From: Sorghum bicolor
Taxonomy: Eukaryota > Streptophyta > Magnoliopsida > Poales > Poaceae
Length of the DNA: 64,000 nucleotides
Reading direction: 5' to 3'
Assembly (NCBI RefSeq): GCF_000003195.3
Contig: NC_012873.2
Coordinates: 11,679,894-11,743,893 of the forward strand
Part shown: one piece after another, positions 22,300 through 33,801 of the stretch
Numbering within the stretch: position 1 is the first letter of the stretch
Layout: each line of letters opens with the position of its first letter
Made by a program: the position numbers and the translations under genes
Notes under the pieces: model-generated
The model's database searches: none
What the model was told of the DNA's origin: nothing
Seen by the model: only the letters and a program-made list of their open reading frames with translations

Positions 22300-23575
22300 T
22301 TAAGAATCTTTGGCACAGAGGAAGACTGTTGTACTCATCGGAAGCTGGCACAGTTTGTCTGTGTGCCAAGAATTAGGCACGCGTGTTCCATCTGGATACG
22401 CCAGTCTGTATGATGTAGGGCGTGTGACTTCAGCGACCACAAAGGGTCCTTCCCAAGGCATGGATAACTTGTGCGTTCCTTCCTGGCTTGTTTTCCACTT
22501 GAGTACCAGGTCACCGACCACGAAAGAACGGTCTTTGACGTTCCTGTTGTGATACCGCCTGATGGCTTCGAGATACTTTGCTGTTCGAAGACATGAAATT
22601 AGACGCTTTTCCTCCATGCAGTTAATTTTGAGCTCCCTGGCGTTGTCAGCCGTTGATTGGTCGAAGTTTTCAACTCTTGGAGATCTGAAAGTTATATCAG
22701 ACGGAAGTACTGCCTCAGAGCCATAAACCATGAAGTAGGGTGATACACCTGTATTGCGACTGGACTGTGTTCGGAGACCCCAGACCACGGCCGACAATTC
22801 TTTCATCCATCGACCAGGCGCTCTGTCATTCTCGGTGTACAACCTTTTCTTTAGGGCATTAATGATCATTTCGTTCGCGCGTTCGACTTGACCGTTTGCT
22901 CGTGGGTGAGCTACTGACACGTATTTTATGACTATGCCTCTGTCATCGCAGAAGTCCCACAACGTAGTGCCAGTGAACTGAGTGCCTAGGTCAGTGATTA
23001 TACTGTTGGGGATCCCGAATCTGTGTATGATTTGATTGAGGAACTCTACAGCCTTCTCGGAGGTTGCTTTGACCAGTGGCATGTTTTCGATCCACTTCGA
23101 GAATTTGTCGATTAAAACGAAGACGAACTTGAAGTTGCCGGGAGCCGGTTTAAATGGCCCGATCATGTCGAGGCCCCAGCAGGCGAAAGGCCAAGATGAT
23201 GGAATAGTTTGAATCTCATGAGCAGGTACATGGGTCCTTTTAGCGAAGAACTGGCATCCTTCGCAATGTCGGACCAGTTTTTCTGCGTCGGTGACCGCGG
23301 TTGGCTAGTAAAAACCTGCTCGGAAAGCCTTCCCGACCAGTGTTCTGGAGGCTGCGTGGTTGCCGCAGGATCCGGCGTGTATGTCGTCTAGGAGCTTGAT
23401 GCCATCATCTTGGGATATGAATTTGAGCAGCACTTTGGAACTTGCATTTTTTGGCATAAGTTTGTCGTCCACCAGTATGTAATTCTTTGATCGTCGAATG
23501 AGAGGCTCGTTCTCCGTTTTATCCTGAAAGCCTGACCCGTCCGATATATACCTGATGAACGGGGTGCGCTAATCA
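22300..23575 (-). pseudogene. pol: integrase, copy B
   Basis: The minus-strand frame 22300-23166 holds the integrase core: D in ITDLGTQF, E in GQVERANEM, and the C-terminal WEGPFVVAEV strand followed by YPDGTRVPNSW. The first core aspartate sits just upstream in MIGPF context. The HHCC zinc module is at about 23200-23420, where a TGG-to-TAG change (FYW in copy A) breaks the frame. The C-terminus is longer than in copy A because a different stop is used (22300). Confidence 0.87.
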
Positions 23576-25512
23576 CGGATGCTGGTTGTCGGAGTAGCGT
23601 CGTCTATGATCATTGCCTCAATAGGTTGCTTTTCGACCAGGTCTGTGCCCACACTTGGCTCATGGATGTCCTGGACGAAAACACCTCGCGGGATCTGGGC
23701 CCAAGATGACCCTAACTTTGACAGCGCATCCGTTGCCTGGTTCTTATCCTGGACCACGTGGATGTACTCTATGCCATAGAAGTTGGATTCCCATTTGCGG
23801 ATTTCTTTGCAGTAGAGATCCATCTTCTCGTGGGTTGCGTCCCATTCCTTGTTGAGCTGGTTGATAACTAAAGCGGAGTCGCCGTGGACGTAGAGGCGTT
23901 TGACTCCCAACTCAACGGCTAGTCGTATGCCATGTAAGCATGCTTCGTACTCAGCGACGTTGTTTGACACCGGAAAAAGGAACCTAAGGACGTAACACAG
24001 TTTGTCCTTGTTAGGCGACACGAAAAGTATCCCAGCGCCGGCGCCGTTGATGTTCAAGGACCCGTCGAAGAACATTGACCAGTGGTCGGAGACGTCGGAA
24101 ACTGGAGGCTCGTTAAGATCCGTCCATTCTGCGATGAAATCGACCAGGGCGTAAGACTTGACTGTGGTGCGGCTCTGGAAATCCAGGGAGAATGGGCATA
24201 ACTCCATTGCCCATTTTACAATTCTGCCATTGGCGTCTTTATTGCGCAGAATATCCCCAAGAGGGAAACTGGTGGTTACCAAGACCCGATGGCCGTCGAA
24301 GTAGTGCTTTAGCTTCCTCGACGTTATTAGAATGGCGTATATGAGCTTCTGTATTTGTGGGTATCTGGCCTTGGACTCATTTAAGACTTCGCTTATGAAA
24401 TAAACGGGTCTCTGGACCTTGTAGACGTGGCCTGGCTCGTCTCGCTCGACCACTATTGTCGTGGAGACGACCCTGTCGGTTGCTGCAATGTAAAGGAGTA
24501 GGTCTTCATTGGGCTAAGGCGCTGTGAGAACAGGCGGTGAGGTGAGGAAAGTCTTGAGCTGGGTGAACGTAGCGTCAGCTTCCTCTGTCCAGGAGAATTT
24601 TTCCGACGCCTTCAAGAGTTTGAAGAAGGGAAGGCCTTTTTCTCCTAGTCTTGAGATGAAGCAGCTGAGGGCGGCCATACATCCGGTGAGCTTCTAAATA
24701 TCCTTGACGTTCTTAGGTGGTCGCATGTCGAGCACTGCTTTTACTTTTGAAGGATTTGGTCGTATGCCGTCGCGGCTGATGACGTTGCCGAGCAGTAGAC
24801 CAGAAGGTACCCCAAAGATACACTTTTTGGGGTTAAGCTTCCACTTGTACTTGTTTAGTGCCTTAAAGGTTCGGTCTAAGTTGTCTATTAGGGTGCTTGC
24901 GTCCCTTGTTTTGACGACAACATCGTCTACATAAGCCTCGACGAGGTCATCACGAATCTCGTCGTGGAGGCATTGCTGGATGGCCCATTGATAGGTGGCT
25001 CCGGCGTTTTTGAGTCCAAAGGACATGGTCGTGTAGCAGGATGCGCCGAAAGGAGTAATGAAAGACGTTTTGATCTGATCATCTTCCTTTAGCGAGATCT
25101 GGTGACAACCAGAGTAGCAGTCTAGAAAAGAGAGGAGTTCGCATCCGGCTGTTGAGTCGACCACCTCGTCGATGCGAGGGAGACCAAAAGGATCTTTAGG
25201 ACAGTGTTTATTGAGATCAGTGTAATCAACGCACATTCTCCATTCATTATTCTTTTTGCGTACAAGAATCGGATTGGCGAGCCAATCGGGATGATACACT
25301 TCTTTTATGAATCCGACTGCTAGAAGCCGTGTTATTGTTGTCCTAATAGCCTCCTTTTTGTCACCAGCGAACCGTCGCAGCTTTTGCTTGATGGGTCTTG
25401 CGGTCTTCGAGACATTTAAGGAGTGCTCGATCAGGTTTCGTGGGACGCCGGGCATGTCTGCGGGTTTCCATGCGAAAACGCTCACGTTGTCCCTTAGAAA
25501 CCTGACGAGCAC
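23576..25512 (-). pseudogene. pol: reverse transcriptase and RNase H, copy B
   Basis: RT occupies 24694-25512 with the full set of blocks including LPRIDEVVDSTAG, which copy A has lost, and YVDDVVV near 24920. RNase H lies at 23569-24453 with DGSLN, YEACLHG, HGDSALV and DAL. Stops separating the pieces include TAG at 24694-24696 and near 24516, both glutamine codons in copy A, and TAG at about 23573 (tryptophan in copy A). Apart from these stops the frame is well kept. Confidence 0.88.
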
Positions 25513-25518
25513 GTCTTC

Positions 25519-26379
25519 CTATTTTGGGTCCAGGTTGGCCCCGATGAGGGCCGTCTTTTTGGGGCTGCCTTCGACCAGCTGTACTTCCTTATACTCCTTG
25601 GATTTTGAATTCTTCCTGGCGGTCTCCTGCTCAGGTAGTCGAAGCTGATCGGTAGGGAGCTGTGCGCCTTGGGTTGCTGTTTCTGCCATGCGAATTGAAA
25701 GATCAATTGCTTCAGTGATCTTGAAGCTCTCCTCCTCGCAAGTATATGCAGTGTAGACATTGCCTCGGATAGTTAGGACACCCTTCTCTGTAGGCATTTT
25801 GAGGACCAGATATGAGTAATGTGGGACTGTCATGAACTTTGTCAGCGATGGTCGGCCCAGTATGGCGTGGTAGGTTCCGTCGAAGTCGGTGACCACAAAT
25901 TTGACGAACTTTGTTCGAAAGTGGTCGGATGTGCCGAATTGGACAGGCAGTGTTATCTGTCCGAGGGGCACTGAACTTTGACCTGGCAAGACTCCCTAGA
26001 ATTGAGCGTCGTAGGGCTTTAGCTGTGCCGGGGTTATCTTGAGAGCAGGCAAGCTGTTGCGAAAAAAAATGTCAATAGAGCTTCCCCCGTCGACGAGCAC
26101 GTGTTCGAATCTGATGCTATTAACGCAAGGATCTAGTATTAGAGGGAAACATCCTGGTTCCGGGATGGTGGCCCACTAGTCCTTCCTGCTGAAGGAGATT
26201 TCCCTGTGCGACCAGGGAGGGAATTTCGGGTCGGCGATTAGGCCATCCGTGCTGTCTATATTGAGGCAGGCTTTTTTTAAGAGCTTTCTTTCTCGCTTAG
26301 ACTCGGTGGAGACCTTGCCCCCAAAGATGGAGTGGACCACGTCGGTGGGACTGACATACTGGTGTCGTGGGTCCCTATC
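25519..26379 (-). pseudogene. aspartic protease domain, copy B
   Basis: It follows gag in the same frame after the shared TAG. The active-site region (GGSSIDI) is at about 26070-26100 and AILGRPSL at about 25850. Premature stops are at about 26176 (glutamine in copy A) and about 25995 (tryptophan in copy A). The segment ends at TAG 25519-25521, which copy A also has. Confidence 0.83.
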
Positions 26380-28689
26380 CTAGTCCTCGTCCTCGTCTTC
26401 ATGATCGCGCCCGTCCTGTTTCCCATTTTTCTTGGCCGTGTCGTCTTGAGCAGCCCGCCGTGTGTAGATGCTTTTTAGAACGCGGCATTCCTCCATCGTG
26501 TGGTTGGACTTTGGATGCAGCTGGCATGGTCCCTTCAACGTCTTGTTGTAGTCTTCCTGGTAGTCTCGCCGCCCATTGGGACGCTTGACCATATTCACCT
26601 CGTGGTCGTGGTCACGAGGGCGCTTGCCTCTGAAGTCATCGTGGTTGTCACGCCGCCTGTCCCAGCCTTCTCTGTGGTCTCGATTGTCGGGGCGACGAGG
26701 GTTCCTGTTGTCGAAACGACCTCGACTGTCATCTCGTCGAGGGGGCTGGTCGGGGCCTCTCGCATCGTCCCGGATGAGTTTTTCTGCGTCGTCGACGTCG
26801 GCGTAGTTTTTAGCCGTGGCAAGAAGCTCGGCCATCGTTGTTGGTCTTTTGCACAGCAGCTTGTTCCTCAGTGCTTCATGGAAGCGCAGCCCCTTGATGA
26901 AAGCAGATATGGCCTCGTCGTGGGAAATTTTCGGGATCTTAAGGCGCATATCCGAGAATCGTCGGATGTAATCACGCAGAGGCTCGTTTTTCCTGTCCCT
27001 TATTCTTTCGAGGTCGTACTTGTTCCCAGGCTGCTCGCAGGTGGCGATGAAGTTGTCGATGAAAGCTTGGCGTAGTTCTTCCCAAGAATCGAAAGAGTCC
27101 TCGGGCAGGCCTAGGAGCCACTGGTGACCAGCCTGGTCGAGGACTACTGGGAAGTAGTTGGCCATGACGTGCTCATCTCCTGCTGCTGATCGGACGGCGA
27201 TCTCGTAAAGAGTGATCCAGTTTTCTGGGTTTTCCTTGCCGTCGTATTTTTTGAGTTTCTCGAGCTTGAAATTGCAGGGCCACACAACCTGGCGGAGGTG
27301 TGAAGAGAACCGTCTCAGGCCTGGGGGACCGTGCGTTGCATCGTACTCAATGCGACGCAGGTTTTCATGAACTACCCTCTCCGTGGCGCGTCTGTTGATG
27401 CGGTCTCGGGCGTCTATGGGAGGGATATTGTATCGGATATCCCTGTGCTGGTTTACTTCCTGACCACGCCTGCGATTCTGCTCGCCTTAGCCGCCAGCGT
27501 CCCGACCGCCATTGTCACGCTGTGAATATTTTCGATGATCGTTCGGGGAACGGCTGCGGTGGTGGTCGCTGGGCTGTGGTGAGGTCCGGCTGCGATGGGT
27601 CTGGTCGGAAGAGACCTCTGCATAGGATATAGCTTGGACTCTTTTGAGCAGAGTGGTTGTCTGTCCCATCGCGGCGATCAGGTGCGCACGCACGCTGGAC
27701 CGGACACCCTGGCACTCGGGAGTGTGAGGGAGTCGATCTAAGTTGGCCATGGCAACAGCCACGTTGGCGCTAGGCGTTTTGTAGACTGGCTGATCCCCGA
27801 CCATGTCAAAAGCGTTGGTGAGGTTATGCGGCGGGAGTTGTCGTTCCTCGTCCGCGCGTCGTCGGGCGCGGTCGGCGTTGCGCTGCTTGCGGAGCTGCTT
27901 CTGCTCGTCTGTCTCTCCATCAACGACCGGCTCATCGCCGCTAACATTGAGGACGAGGTCTCCACGCCGAGGTGGAAAGACTAGGAAGCGAGGGAAACCC
28001 GGAGGATACGGTGGTAAATCCAGGTCATAGTCTTCGTCCTCGGAGTTTATGACTTCAGTAGGGACGGAGCCAGTGCTAGAGTTTGTGCTGGAAGCCTGGC
28101 CGTCCCGTAGCTCTCGGATCGTCACCATGTTGACGTAGTGACGAGCTGGTCGATTGCTCTGCTTTAGAAGCCAACTAGCCCCGTTCAAGAGGGATTGGAT
28201 GTGCCATGAGTAGTGAACGGCTGAATTGTTCAGCCCGTAAGGAGAGCCTTGATCTGGACCAGCCTCGAGTTTGACGGACCGTCCTGAAGGGGTGGAGGTT
28301 GTCGTCAGAGATGTTCCCAGCTGTTCGTGTGTGACGACACGAGTTGGCCGGTGGGAGTTGTAAGAATCCGTTGGCGCAGCTTGGTCAGGCTAGCGCGAGA
28401 TCCCATCTATTAGTCGGGAAGCTTTGAGAAGCTTGAGATCGGCGCGATCAGGAGCTTGGAAAAGGTCCGAGCCATCGATCTTCTTTCCCCTGTAGCGCGG
28501 GAGCGATGGTCGGGTGCTCGGTGCTGGTGTCCGCGTGGTCGGAGCCGATGCCGCCGTCATCCCAGATCGGATCTGGGTTTCTTCCGAAACCGTGACCGTG
28601 GGGCCACCGCCGCGGGTTGTCCACGTAATCTGGCCGACGGTGAACGTGTGGCCTTCAGGTACAGCCGCGGAAGCTGGAACGATGACCAT
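26380..28689 (-). pseudogene. gag: gag, copy B
   Basis: The first ATG after the primer binding site is at 28687-28689. From there one frame runs 770 codons to the TAG at 26380-26382. Two further stops lie inside: TAG at 28390-28392 and TAA at 27487-27489. The N-terminal third is low complexity and charged; the central part carries the gag fold segment (SFDSWEELRQAF, RDRKNEPLRDYIRRF). Near the C-terminus a knuckle CQLHPKSNHTMEEC has the C-x2-H-x4-H-x4-C spacing rather than CCHC. A run of D and E ends the protein. The length is normal for Tat-type gag. Confidence 0.87.
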
Positions 28690-28718
28690 CTTGTTCGCTG
28701 GAAAAGCTGTACGCACAC

Positions 28719-28736
28719 CCCCTACCTGGCGCGCCA
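28719..28736 (-). other. primer binding site, copy B
   Basis: On the minus strand, one base after the LTR end, the sequence is TGGCGCGCCAGGTAGGGG. A TGG start next to the LTR is the expected form, complementary to a tRNA ending in CCA. The tRNA is probably an arginine type as reported for Tat relatives; this could not be confirmed here. Confidence 0.75.
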
Positions 28737-28737
28737 C

Positions 28738-29191
28738 TGTGGACGAAAGCTAGTCGGCAGTCTACCTTGGGGTATACCCACGGTAGTAGTTTATCGGTAG
28801 ACGGTGCGCAAACTATGAACTCAATGGTGACGCAAGACACGGACAAGCTTTTTATCCAGGTTCAGCCGCCGTGTGGGCGTAATACCAACGTCCTGCGTCT
28901 GATTGTATTGGATTGAGAATAATGTGTCCTAAGGGGGGTCCCTTGCCCCTCCTTATATAGTCCGGAGGGCAGGGTTATAGATCTGGAAACTAATCCTAGT
29001 CGGTTACAATTGCCATAGATAGCTCAATATCAATTCCTATTCTAACCGACTAGAATTCTGCTTGATCTCCACGTCTTGTTTCCTTGCGCGAAACTCCGAG
29101 CAGTCAGATCAAGCCACAAACTTATCTCGTAATGGATCAAGCCTCCTGGCCCAAGTCTAGCCGTAAGGGTATAGGGGTTTATACCCCCACA
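28738..29191 (-). repeat. 5' LTR of copy B
   Basis: 454 bp with TGTGGACGAAAGC at the left and ACCCCCACA at the right in plus coordinates. It differs from the 3' LTR at about 11 sites. A minus-strand TATATAAG box lies near 28953. Confidence 0.95.
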
Positions 29192-29196
29192 GTGTG

Positions 29197-30166
29197 GCTG
29201 GTGCAGGCGCGTGCACATGTGAGCCATTGGCGGCAACGGTCGAGTTTAAACAGCTAGTAACATGTGGCTATTGTCTGAGCACCGGACGCTGGTGTTGAGC
29301 GTCCGGTGGCTCCCTACAGTGAGTCCGGTGCTCACGAGTTTTGCCCAGTGAACGGGCTACGACTAGTTTAGCCCTTGGAGCTATAAATAGAAGTGCTGGC
29401 CAGCCTTGGCTTGAGCTGAGCACCCTTGGGACTTAGTGTCCATGCTTGGGGAGTGCTAGTGAAGCCTCTAACTCACATATGCTTGATTGTGATCATCCGA
29501 TTGTGTGAGTGAGCGATTCTATTGCGTTGCATTGAGAGATTACATCGAGTGGCACTAGGTGTTCGTGTTGTAAGCCGGTGGTGCTTGTTACTCTTGGAGG
29601 TTGCCACCTCCTAGATAGCTTGGTGGCTTGTGACTCGATCGAAGCACGCAAAGAGATTGTGCGGTGCTCCAAAGAAGAGATTGTGAGGGGTACGGTGCTC
29701 ACCCCATGGAGATCACGAAGAGCAACTCTAGTTGAGCGAGATGTGAAGAGCGACAAGTGGTTCGGTAGGGTCAAGTGCTAGAGGTTGCGGTAAGCACTCC
29801 ACGTGGGAGAGTGTGACTTGCGGGTCACCACTAGCAAGAGGACCAGCGGCAACCTTGGAGCTTGTCTCAACGGGGACGTAACTTGGTGGCAACCAAGTGA
29901 ACCTCGGGAGAAAATAATCATGTCAACATTGTTCTTCTCGTTGGTCTGCAATTCACTAACACAAGCTTATTCTTACGTTCATATACTTGTGCTTGTGTAG
30001 TTGTTCTTGTAGTTAGTTAGCTTGTGTAGCTTGCTAGTTACCTTCTTGCTTGTGTAGCTTGAAGTAGTTCCCTTGCGTGACTAATTTGGTTTGTGTAACC
30101 TTGTTAGTCACATTGCTTAGTTTGTGTAGGTAAGTAATTTGCGCTCTCTAATTTGGCATTGGTTGC
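29197..30166 (+). repeat. SIRE-like solo LTR-1, middle segment with TATA box
   Basis: This continues LTR-1 after copy B. The CACCGGACGC cluster resumes at about 29279-29335 and a CTATAAATAG box follows at 29391-29400, so the repeat cluster lies directly upstream of the core promoter. The end (29980-30130) is rich in short CTTGTGTAG-like repeats. No ORF of note. It is cut at 30166 by element C with TSD GTTGC. Confidence 0.82.
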
Positions 30167-30864
30167 TGTTGACACCATTTTTGGGCACGTGTCCATGATT
30201 GGTAAAGTGTGGATTGGCAAGATGAAATGGTGTTGCTTGATCTGTAGGGTGAGTTGCCGATAGAGGATGGTTGCCGATGGAGGGGCTGTTGAGCGTGACT
30301 AAGTCCATAGGTGATGATGTGTCTGTGCCGATGGCTACGGCAAGGAAGTCTGCCGATGCTCCGAAGGGAGAGTCTGGAAGCTGCCGATTGGCTGGTGGGG
30401 ATGTTCTGGTTTGTCCCGTGAGGATAGTTTTACCTTTTCCTTAGTTATTTAGATCGTTTTGTACACGGATTCTGTTTAAATTTGGAATTCGAATTCTAGT
30501 CGTGTCTGGTTGTAGCTCTTTGAGCAGGGTATAAATATAAACCCTAGGGCCTTGTAATGAGGACATCTATCAATCAATCAAACACACGTTTTACTCATAT
30601 TCCAAGCATCTACTTTTTCGACGACTTCGTTATATTTTTCCTTTTCATTATGAGTTCTTAGGAATTTGTCGACTTAAGCTCGACGTGTTCTCAAGTTCCG
30701 TGTGAATACCTCTTGGCCGTGACATCCGGGCGCATCGCTGTTGTCGGGACCAAAGTATTCAAGTTACCACCTTTGCCGATAGTAAGGTCAAATCGGCTGG
30801 CACGCCTTAACGTTTAAATCGGGTATTAGCTCTTTGTGTTTGCAGATCAGCTTTTGCATCAACA
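30167..30864 (+). repeat. 5' LTR of element C
   Basis: It begins TGTTGACACCATT and ends TTTTGCATCAACA. A TATAAATATAAA box lies near 30529. It holds seven GCCGAT/ATCGGC words in 698 bp. Confidence 0.95.
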
Positions 30865-30871
30865 CATCTTT

Positions 30872-30889
30872 TGGCACGCCTAGTGGGAC
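30872..30889 (+). other. primer binding site, element C
   Basis: TGGCACGCCTAGTGGGAC begins seven bases after the LTR end. It has the TGG start expected for pairing with a tRNA 3' end. The tRNA identity was not confirmed. Confidence 0.65.
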
Positions 30890-30911
30890 AAGATTCAAGA
30901 TCAAGATCAAC

Positions 30912-33801
30912 ATGTCGACTTCTAAGTTTGATCAGGAGAACGTTATCCCCGTGACGGAAGCCAATCTCAAGGATGAGCAGAAGCAAGCTATTGCTAAGGC
31001 CATGGAGGATTACAAGCAGCAATGCCTAAGGTCCTTCAGCATAAACAGGAGTGGCGAGGTGATCCAGAAGGATGCACTGCCGGCACCGCGGCAGGTTACT
31101 TTTGAAGCCAATCCTGGCAAGCTTCAAGAGAAGGTTGACAGTGCTATCAACCGTGCTTTGATCAAACAAGCTGGTGTACTGTCTAACACGGTTTTCAATG
31201 CCGTGGCAAGAACTTTCAAAGAAGGACAGCTGCCACTAGATTATGTGGGCCCCACTTATCACTAGCCAAGGTCACTAGTGGTCACAGCTCCATCGGCCGC
31301 TACGGCCGCTGCGGGCATGGAGATTCCTGTTCCACCAAGCACGGTGGGAGTCACCAATGCACAATCTACGTCGATGACAACCAATCCACAAACTTTAGAT
31401 GGGCAGATCAAACTTGCTACAGATCTGTTGGCATCGGCAATGTCAGGATTGACTCCTCCTCCTAACTGGTGGGGTTGTGGCATGCCTCCAGAGTTAACGC
31501 CGGGTACGTCGCAGACGACTGATGTGAGGGGCAAGACTCCTATGGCATCGGCACCTCCAAGTATGCCGATGAACCAGAGTCCCCAGTATACTACAACTAC
31601 TACTGCAAGAAATCACACTGGGAATTCTCAAGCGCCAACATTCCAGATGCCTAACGCATCGGCAGACTCAATGCTGATGCAACAGAGGTCTATGATCCAA
31701 CCAGGGTATGTCAGTTCAATGATAATGCCCAATTACCAGTCATCGGCATGGCCTATGCCGATGAACGCTAATAGTGGATGGCTTGGGCAGCAAGTCTTTC
31801 CGCAAACGCCCCAACCGAGTCATCAGGCTACAGGGTTCCACCAAGGACAGATCTATCCCGGGTTCCAGAATCAGGGGATTCCTAACCAGCCAATGAACCT
31901 TAGGCAGCAGGTCGGTGGACAGCAGATTGGCGGGCAGCAGCTGGGTGGTCCACAGATTGGGGGTCAAATGATTAACCCGATGTTTCTTGCAGATCGTGTG
32001 CCGCACCAACACGTAGAAGCCTACCAACAGGTGCCTGATCCGCAACCGCCCCATCGGCAAGATGCCGATGCTTATTGGGCCGATAAGATTGCAGAAGTGA
32101 TGAGAGACCAATTCGGGATAAAACCCAAAGTCAATACTTACTCTTATCGGACACCGTATCCTCCCGCATATGATTTGATCCCGCTTCCACATCGGTACAA
32201 GGTACCGGATTTTACTAAGTTTTCTGGGCAGGATGACACGTCGACCATGGAGCACGTCAACAGGTTCATCATCCAATGCGGAGAAGCTGGTAACAGGGAC
32301 GAGTTGAGGGTTCACTTATTCTCGTCATCCTTGTCTGGATCGGCTTTCACCTGGTTTATATCATTGCCTCCCAACTCAGTGATTACTTGGGTCGATCTAG
32401 TGAAACAATTCCACAAATACTTCTTTTCTAGGGTCCATGAGAAGAAGATCACCGATTTGGTTAAATTAAGGCAACACAATGACGAATCGGTTGAGAGTTT
32501 TGTGCAGAGGATACAGGAGGTCAAGAACAAATGCTATAGCCTGGTTCTGGATGATCGGCAGCTAGCCGATTTGGCTTTCTAGGGTTTGTTGCCACACATC
32601 AGGGACAAGTATGCGTCTCAGGAGTTTGAAAGCTTAAGTCATTTGGTGCAGAGAATTTCTGATCATGATATCAAGCCTTTCGAGCCCAAGAGAGCATGGA
32701 ACAAGAAGGTATCCTTCGTTGATGAAGCAGCAAACTCGGATTCTGATGAAGAACCAGTCATCGGCTTGGTAGAATGGGTGAAAAATAAGAAGCCGATGTC
32801 TTGTCCTTTTGGATATAAAGAACCAGAGAAGTTCGCGTTTGATACTACTAAGGCCGATAGGATATTCGACTTTCTACTTCTGGAAGGTCAGATCAAGTTG
32901 TCACCTAATCACGTGATCCCATCGGCTAAAGAATTAAAAAGGATGAAATATTGCAAGTGGCACAATGCAACTTCTCACGACACTAATGAATGCAAGGTTG
33001 TCAGACAGGAGCTGCAATCGGCTATAGAGTCTGGAAGAATTAAATTTGACAGTTCCAAGACCCAGAAGCCGATGAAGATTGATCAACATCCTTTCCCAAC
33101 GAACATGTTGGATGCTAAGGGGAAGGCCAAGGTCTTAACATCAGAAGCAGCCGAAAGAAGTGCATCGGTGGATCCTCAGCATCAAGTCACTACTGCCGAT
33201 GCGAGAGGAAGGGGCTTGGTCCAGGAAGGAACCAGCTTAGGAAGGCCTCCCCGATCTGGTATCGTTATAACTCACAGAAGACTTCAGAAAACTTGGCAGC
33301 AACGTGAAGACCGATATCGGCGCCAGCAGGAAGATTATCGTCGGGAAGAAGAAAGACGCCGACAGGAGTGGAATCGGCATAGGGATCACTGGAATTGTCC
33401 GTTCTTCATCCATTGCTGGGAGGAGAATATCAAGCTTCCAACTATCAGAGATTGTCCTGAGTGTAACGGATATGACCGGTACGACAGGTCCGATCGACGC
33501 TATCGTGATAATGATCGGCGTTTCAATGGGCCGATTAGAGGGAGAGCATCTGTCCATGATCGGCTGGGGGGCAGGCTCAGTGTGCACGATAGGCTTGGCG
33601 ATCGTGTTGGAGATTTTCCCAGGAACCAGGGAGAACTGGAAGAGATGGCTAATGCACGGGTTCCCGACGAGTTCATATTTTGCAGGGATGCCAATACTTA
33701 TCGGGTAGAGTCAAGGGAGAATCATCGCCCGTCGGTGAGGCAGCAGCAGCTTCCTCCATGGTGTCCAGAGGGGTTAACCAGGACACAGAAAAGGAGGTTG
33801 C
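30912..33801 (+). pseudogene. gag: gag, element C
   Basis: ATG at 30912 opens one frame that runs to the insertion of element D at 33801 and then continues at 43079. Two TAG stops interrupt it, at 31263-31265 and 32580-32582; both are plausible CAG changes. A proline/glutamine-rich middle part includes a short repeat of GGQQIGGQQLGG near 31920. The gag core has HLFSSSLSGSAFTWF and WVDLVKQFHKYFF. A knuckle CKWHNATSHDTNEC near 32950 has the C-x2-H-x4-H-x4-C spacing also seen in copy B. The C-terminal part is rich in R and D. Confidence 0.87.

Larger units (their letters stand above)
17362..29191 (-). mobile_element. Tat-type Ty3/gypsy LTR retrotransposon, copy B (complete)
   Basis: This is a complete 11.83-kb element with 454-bp LTRs at 17362-17815 and 28738-29191, flanked by GTGTG on both sides (17357-17361, 29192-29196). 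On the minus strand the order is 5' LTR, primer binding site, gag, protease, RT, RNase H, integrase, antisense gene, 70-bp array, 3' LTR. The two LTRs differ at about 11 of 454 positions by eye (2.4%). At the usual grass LTR rate of 1.3e-8 this is close to 0.9 million years. It sits inside the promoter repeat cluster of LTR-1. Confidence 0.96.
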
